In this document: positions 61,950 through 64,000 of the stretch, in pieces
How positions within the stretch are numbered: the stretch's first letter is position 1
Layout: every line of letters starts with the position of its first letter
From: Buttiauxella ferragutiae
GTDB taxonomy: Bacteria > Pseudomonadota > Gammaproteobacteria > Enterobacterales > Enterobacteriaceae
Assembly (NCBI RefSeq): GCF_001654915.1
Contig: NZ_LXEQ01000045.1
DNA length: 64,000 nucleotides
Direction: 5' to 3' (one strand)
Position numbers and translations under genes: made by a program
Notes under the pieces: model-generated
Databases searched by the model: none
What the model was told of the DNA's origin: nothing
Seen by the model: only the letters and a program-made list of their open reading frames with translations

Positions 61950-63425
61950 ATGGCGGTAACGCAGACAGCTCAGGCATGTGACCTGGTGATTTTCGGTGCA
62001 AAAGGCGACCTTGCGCGTCGGAAACTGCTGCCATCCCTGTATCAGTTGGAAAAGGCGGGGCAGATTCACCCGGACACTCGCATCCTGGGTGTAGGCCGCG
62101 CAGACTGGGATAAAGAGGCGTATACCAAAGTGGTACGCGAAGCGATCGAAACCTTTATGAAGGAAAAGATCGACGAAAGCCTGTGGGACAAATTGAGTAG
62201 CCGTCTCGATTTTTGCAACCTGGATGTTAACGATACTGCGGCGTTTACCAAACTCGGTAAGATGCTCGATCAGCAAAACCGTGTCACGATTAACTACTTT
62301 GCGATGCCACCAAGTACTTTTGGTGCCATCTGCAAAGGATTGGGTAAAGCGAAACTTAACGCTAAACCTGCTCGTGTGGTGATGGAAAAGCCACTCGGCA
62401 CCTCACTGGTGACTTCTCAGCAAATCAACGATCAGGTTGGTGAGTATTTTGAAGAGTGCCAGGTTTACCGTATTGACCACTACTTAGGTAAAGAAACCGT
62501 ACTGAACCTGCTGGCGCTGCGTTTTGCGAACTCCCTGTTTGCCAATAACTGGGATAACAAAACTATCGATCATGTGGAAATCACCGTAGCGGAAGAAGTC
62601 GGGATTGAAGGGCGCTGGGGTTACTTTGACCAGGCCGGTCAAATGCGCGACATGATTCAAAACCACCTGCTGCAAATCCTGTGCATGATTGCCATGTCAC
62701 CACCATCCGATCTGACTGCCGACCATATCCGCGACGAGAAAGTGAAAGTTCTGCAATCCCTGCGCCGTATTGACCGTAGCAATGTGCGCGAGAAAACGGT
62801 TCGTGGCCAGTACACGGCGGGCTTTGCACAGGGTAAAAAAGTCCCGGGTTACCTGGAAGAAGAAGGTGCCAACAAAACGAGCGGCACGGAAACCTTCGTG
62901 GCTATCCGTGTGGATATCGACAACTGGCGTTGGGCTGGCGTGCCATTCTACCTGCGTACCGGGAAACGTCTGCCGACAAAATGCTCTGAGGTCGTGGTTT
63001 ACTTCAAGAGCCCTGCACTGAACCTGTTTAAAGATTCCTGGCAAGATTTGCCGCAAAACAAACTTACCATCCGTCTGCAACCGGACGAAGGTGTGGATAT
63101 CCAGGTGCTCAACAAAGTGCCAGGGCTTGATCACAAGCACAACCTGCAAACCACCAAACTGGATCTGAGTTACTCCGAAACCTTTAACGAAACACATCTG
63201 GCAGATGCTTACGAGCGCCTGCTTCTGGAGACCATGCGTGGTATTCAGGCACTGTTCGTGCGTCGTGACGAAGTAGAAGAAGCGTGGAAATGGGTCGACT
63301 CCATCACTGAAGCATGGGCTGCGGACAATGACGCACCTAAGCCATATCAGGCCGGAACCTGGGGACCAGTGGCATCGGTGGCGATGATTACCCGTGATGG
63401 GCGTTCATGGAACGAATTTGAGTAA
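61950..63425 (+). CDS. zwf: Glucose-6-phosphate 1-dehydrogenase Zwf
   Basis: Oxidises glucose-6-phosphate to 6-phosphogluconolactone with NADP, the entry to the pentose phosphate and Entner-Doudoroff routes. The 491 residues (same as E. coli) include FGAKGDLARRKLLPSL for NADP, EKPLG, the catalytic RIDHYLGKE and the beta+alpha C-terminal domain. An ERIC element begins at its stop codon. Confidence 0.99.
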   Translation: MAVTQTAQACDLVIFGAKGDLARRKLLPSLYQLEKAGQIHPDTRILGVGRADWDKEAYTKVVREAIETFMKEKIDESLWDKLSSRLDFCNLDVNDTAAFTKLGKMLDQQNRVTINYFAMPPSTFGAICKGLGKAKLNAKPARVVMEKPLGTSLVTSQQINDQVGEYFEECQVYRIDHYLGKETVLNLLALRFANSLFANNWDNKTIDHVEITVAEEVGIEGRWGYFDQAGQMRDMIQNHLLQILCMIAMSPPSDLTADHIRDEKVKVLQSLRRIDRSNVREKTVRGQYTAGFAQGKKVPGYLEEEGANKTSGTETFVAIRVDIDNWRWAGVPFYLRTGKRLPTKCSEVVVYFKSPALNLFKDSWQDLPQNKLTIRLQPDEGVDIQVLNKVPGLDHKHNLQTTKLDLSYSETFNETHLADAYERLLLETMRGIQALFVRRDEVEEAWKWVDSITEAWAADNDAPKPYQAGTWGPVASVAMITRDGRSWNEFE

Positions 63426-63544
63426 TTCCCGTCATCCTTCAAGTTGCAGGGGGGTTGGCAGCACTCGCTCACCCCAGTCACTTACTAATGTAAGCTGCTG
63501 GGGATTCGGTCATTTGCCGTCTACCTGCAACTCGACTGATTTAG
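63425..63544. repeat. ERIC element after zwf
   Basis: CCCGTCATCCTTCAAGTTGCAG, TCACCCCAGTCACTTACT, GTAAGCTGCTGGGGATTC and CTGCAACTCGACTGATTTAG follow the ERIC consensus in the opposite orientation to the copy after ruvB. It starts directly at the zwf stop. Confidence 0.94.
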
Positions 63545-63645
63545 CGGATGGAATCGGTGTCATTGTGTAAAAATCGTGTAACAAACGATTCGTGTTTTAC
63601 CGGTAACATGATCTAGCGCCAAAGTGGTGAAAATTTTTTAATATA

Positions 63646-63681
63646 AAAGCCCTGACTGGATTCACCAGCAGGGCTTTTTTA
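63646..63681 (+). terminator. Rho-independent terminator between zwf and edd
   Basis: AAAAGCCCTG and CAGGGCTTTT pair around ACTGGATTCACCAG and run into T residues. edd therefore has its own promoter in the next 120 bases. Confidence 0.92.
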
Positions 63682-63802
63682 TTTACACTAGCTGAAGCGA
63701 TTTTGCCCTGATGGTACGGATTGCCGCCTCATTGAGAGAAAAGAGCCGGTAACCTCGACCACCTGCCCAAAGCGACGGCAGCCACTTTAAAGAGGATCTT
63801 TT

Positions 63803-64000
63803 ATGAATCCAATTTTGTTACGCGTAACAAAGCGCATCGTTGAACGTTCCCGCCAGACCCGTGAAACTTATCTGGCTCGCATCGAAAAAGCGAAGTCCAA
63901 CACAGTCCACCGATCTGAGCTGGCGTGCGGAAATCTGGCCCACGGTTTTGCTGCTTGTCAGCCGGAAGATAAAGCTTCGCTGAAAAGTATGCTGCGTAAC
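63803..64000 (+). CDS. edd: 6-phosphogluconate dehydratase Edd (3' end missing)
   Basis: First 66 codons of the Entner-Doudoroff dehydratase that converts 6-phosphogluconate to KDPG. MNPILLRVTKRIVERSR, VHRSELACGNLAHGFAACQPEDKASLKSMLRN matches E. coli Edd closely; the Cys in ACGN is one iron-sulfur cluster ligand. GAGG lies 7 bases before the ATG. The frame runs off the window. Confidence 0.97.
   Translation, partial: MNPILLRVTKRIVERSRQTRETYLARIEKAKSNTVHRSELACGNLAHGFAACQPEDKASLKSMLRN

Noticed and set aside
1..64000. CRISPR arrays, tRNA or rRNA genes, prophage or transposase genes
   Set aside because: Looked for on both strands; no regularly spaced repeats, no tRNA-like cloverleaf noticed and no integrase or transposase frame present.

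Overview
The window is chromosomal DNA from a member of the Enterobacteriaceae. The core gene order (motAB-cheAW, tar-tap-cheRBYZ, flhBAE, argS, cutC, cmoBA, aspS-nudB-yebC-ruvCAB, znuBCA-mepM-lpxM, pykA-hexR-zwf-edd) matches the equivalent stretch of Escherichia coli. The proteins differ enough from E. coli, and the accessory genes are different enough, that this is another genus. ERIC and REP repeats support the family assignment. I cannot name the genus from the sequence alone.

Layout. 1-12214 holds motility and chemotaxis: the 3' part of motA, motB, cheA, cheW, then a DAACS dicarboxylate/amino-acid symporter on the opposite strand, then tar, tap, cheR, cheB, cheY and cheZ behind a perfect sigma-28 promoter. 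12237-22168 is an insertion of about 10 kb between cheZ and flhB, which are neighbours in E. coli. It carries a LysR regulator, a winged-helix regulator, a 2361-residue autotransporter with an extended signal peptide, and a LuxR-type regulator. 22308-25925 is flhB-flhA-flhE. 26194-30007 is accessory: a GPH transporter with a GH105 unsaturated uronyl hydrolase, and a divergent second copy of lpxA. 30055-34698 is argS, yecM, a MalY/PatB-type PLP enzyme and cutC. 34872-37926 is a GntR-controlled carbohydrate cassette (YihN-like MFS transporter, TIM-barrel isomerase/epimerase, GntR/UTRA regulator). 38214-43087 has a DUF1003 membrane protein followed by a complete dlt-type operon (dltD, a DltX-like microprotein, dltB, dltA, dltC), which is unusual in a Gram-negative. 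43272-52398 is conserved housekeeping (cmoBA, yecNED, aspS, nudB, yebC, ruvCAB). 52400-54033 is a small accessory patch between ruvB and znuB: an ERIC element, a truncated symE and a TacA/TacT-type toxin-antitoxin pair. 54045-64000 is znuBCA, mepM, lpxM, pykA, hexR, zwf and the start of edd.

How the parts work together. The chemotaxis genes make a complete signalling route from receptors to the flagellar switch, and flhBA serve flagellar export. Several accessory loci point at the envelope: the giant autotransporter, the dlt operon (activation and export of an acyl group, by homology D-alanine, to an outer target), the lpxA paralogue, and the resident lpxM. Two sugar-acid or carbohydrate uptake cassettes suggest plant-derived or host-derived carbon sources. 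HexR, with a clear box before zwf, controls entry to the Entner-Doudoroff pathway.

Most interesting signals: the 39-codon DltX-like ORF whose last six residues are FEYQQF; the Asn (residue 306) in place of the usual MBOAT catalytic His of the adjacent DltB-like protein; the lpxA paralogue with a changed acyl-chain ruler position and a lost Arg segment; and the autotransporter island splitting the flagellar/chemotaxis cluster.
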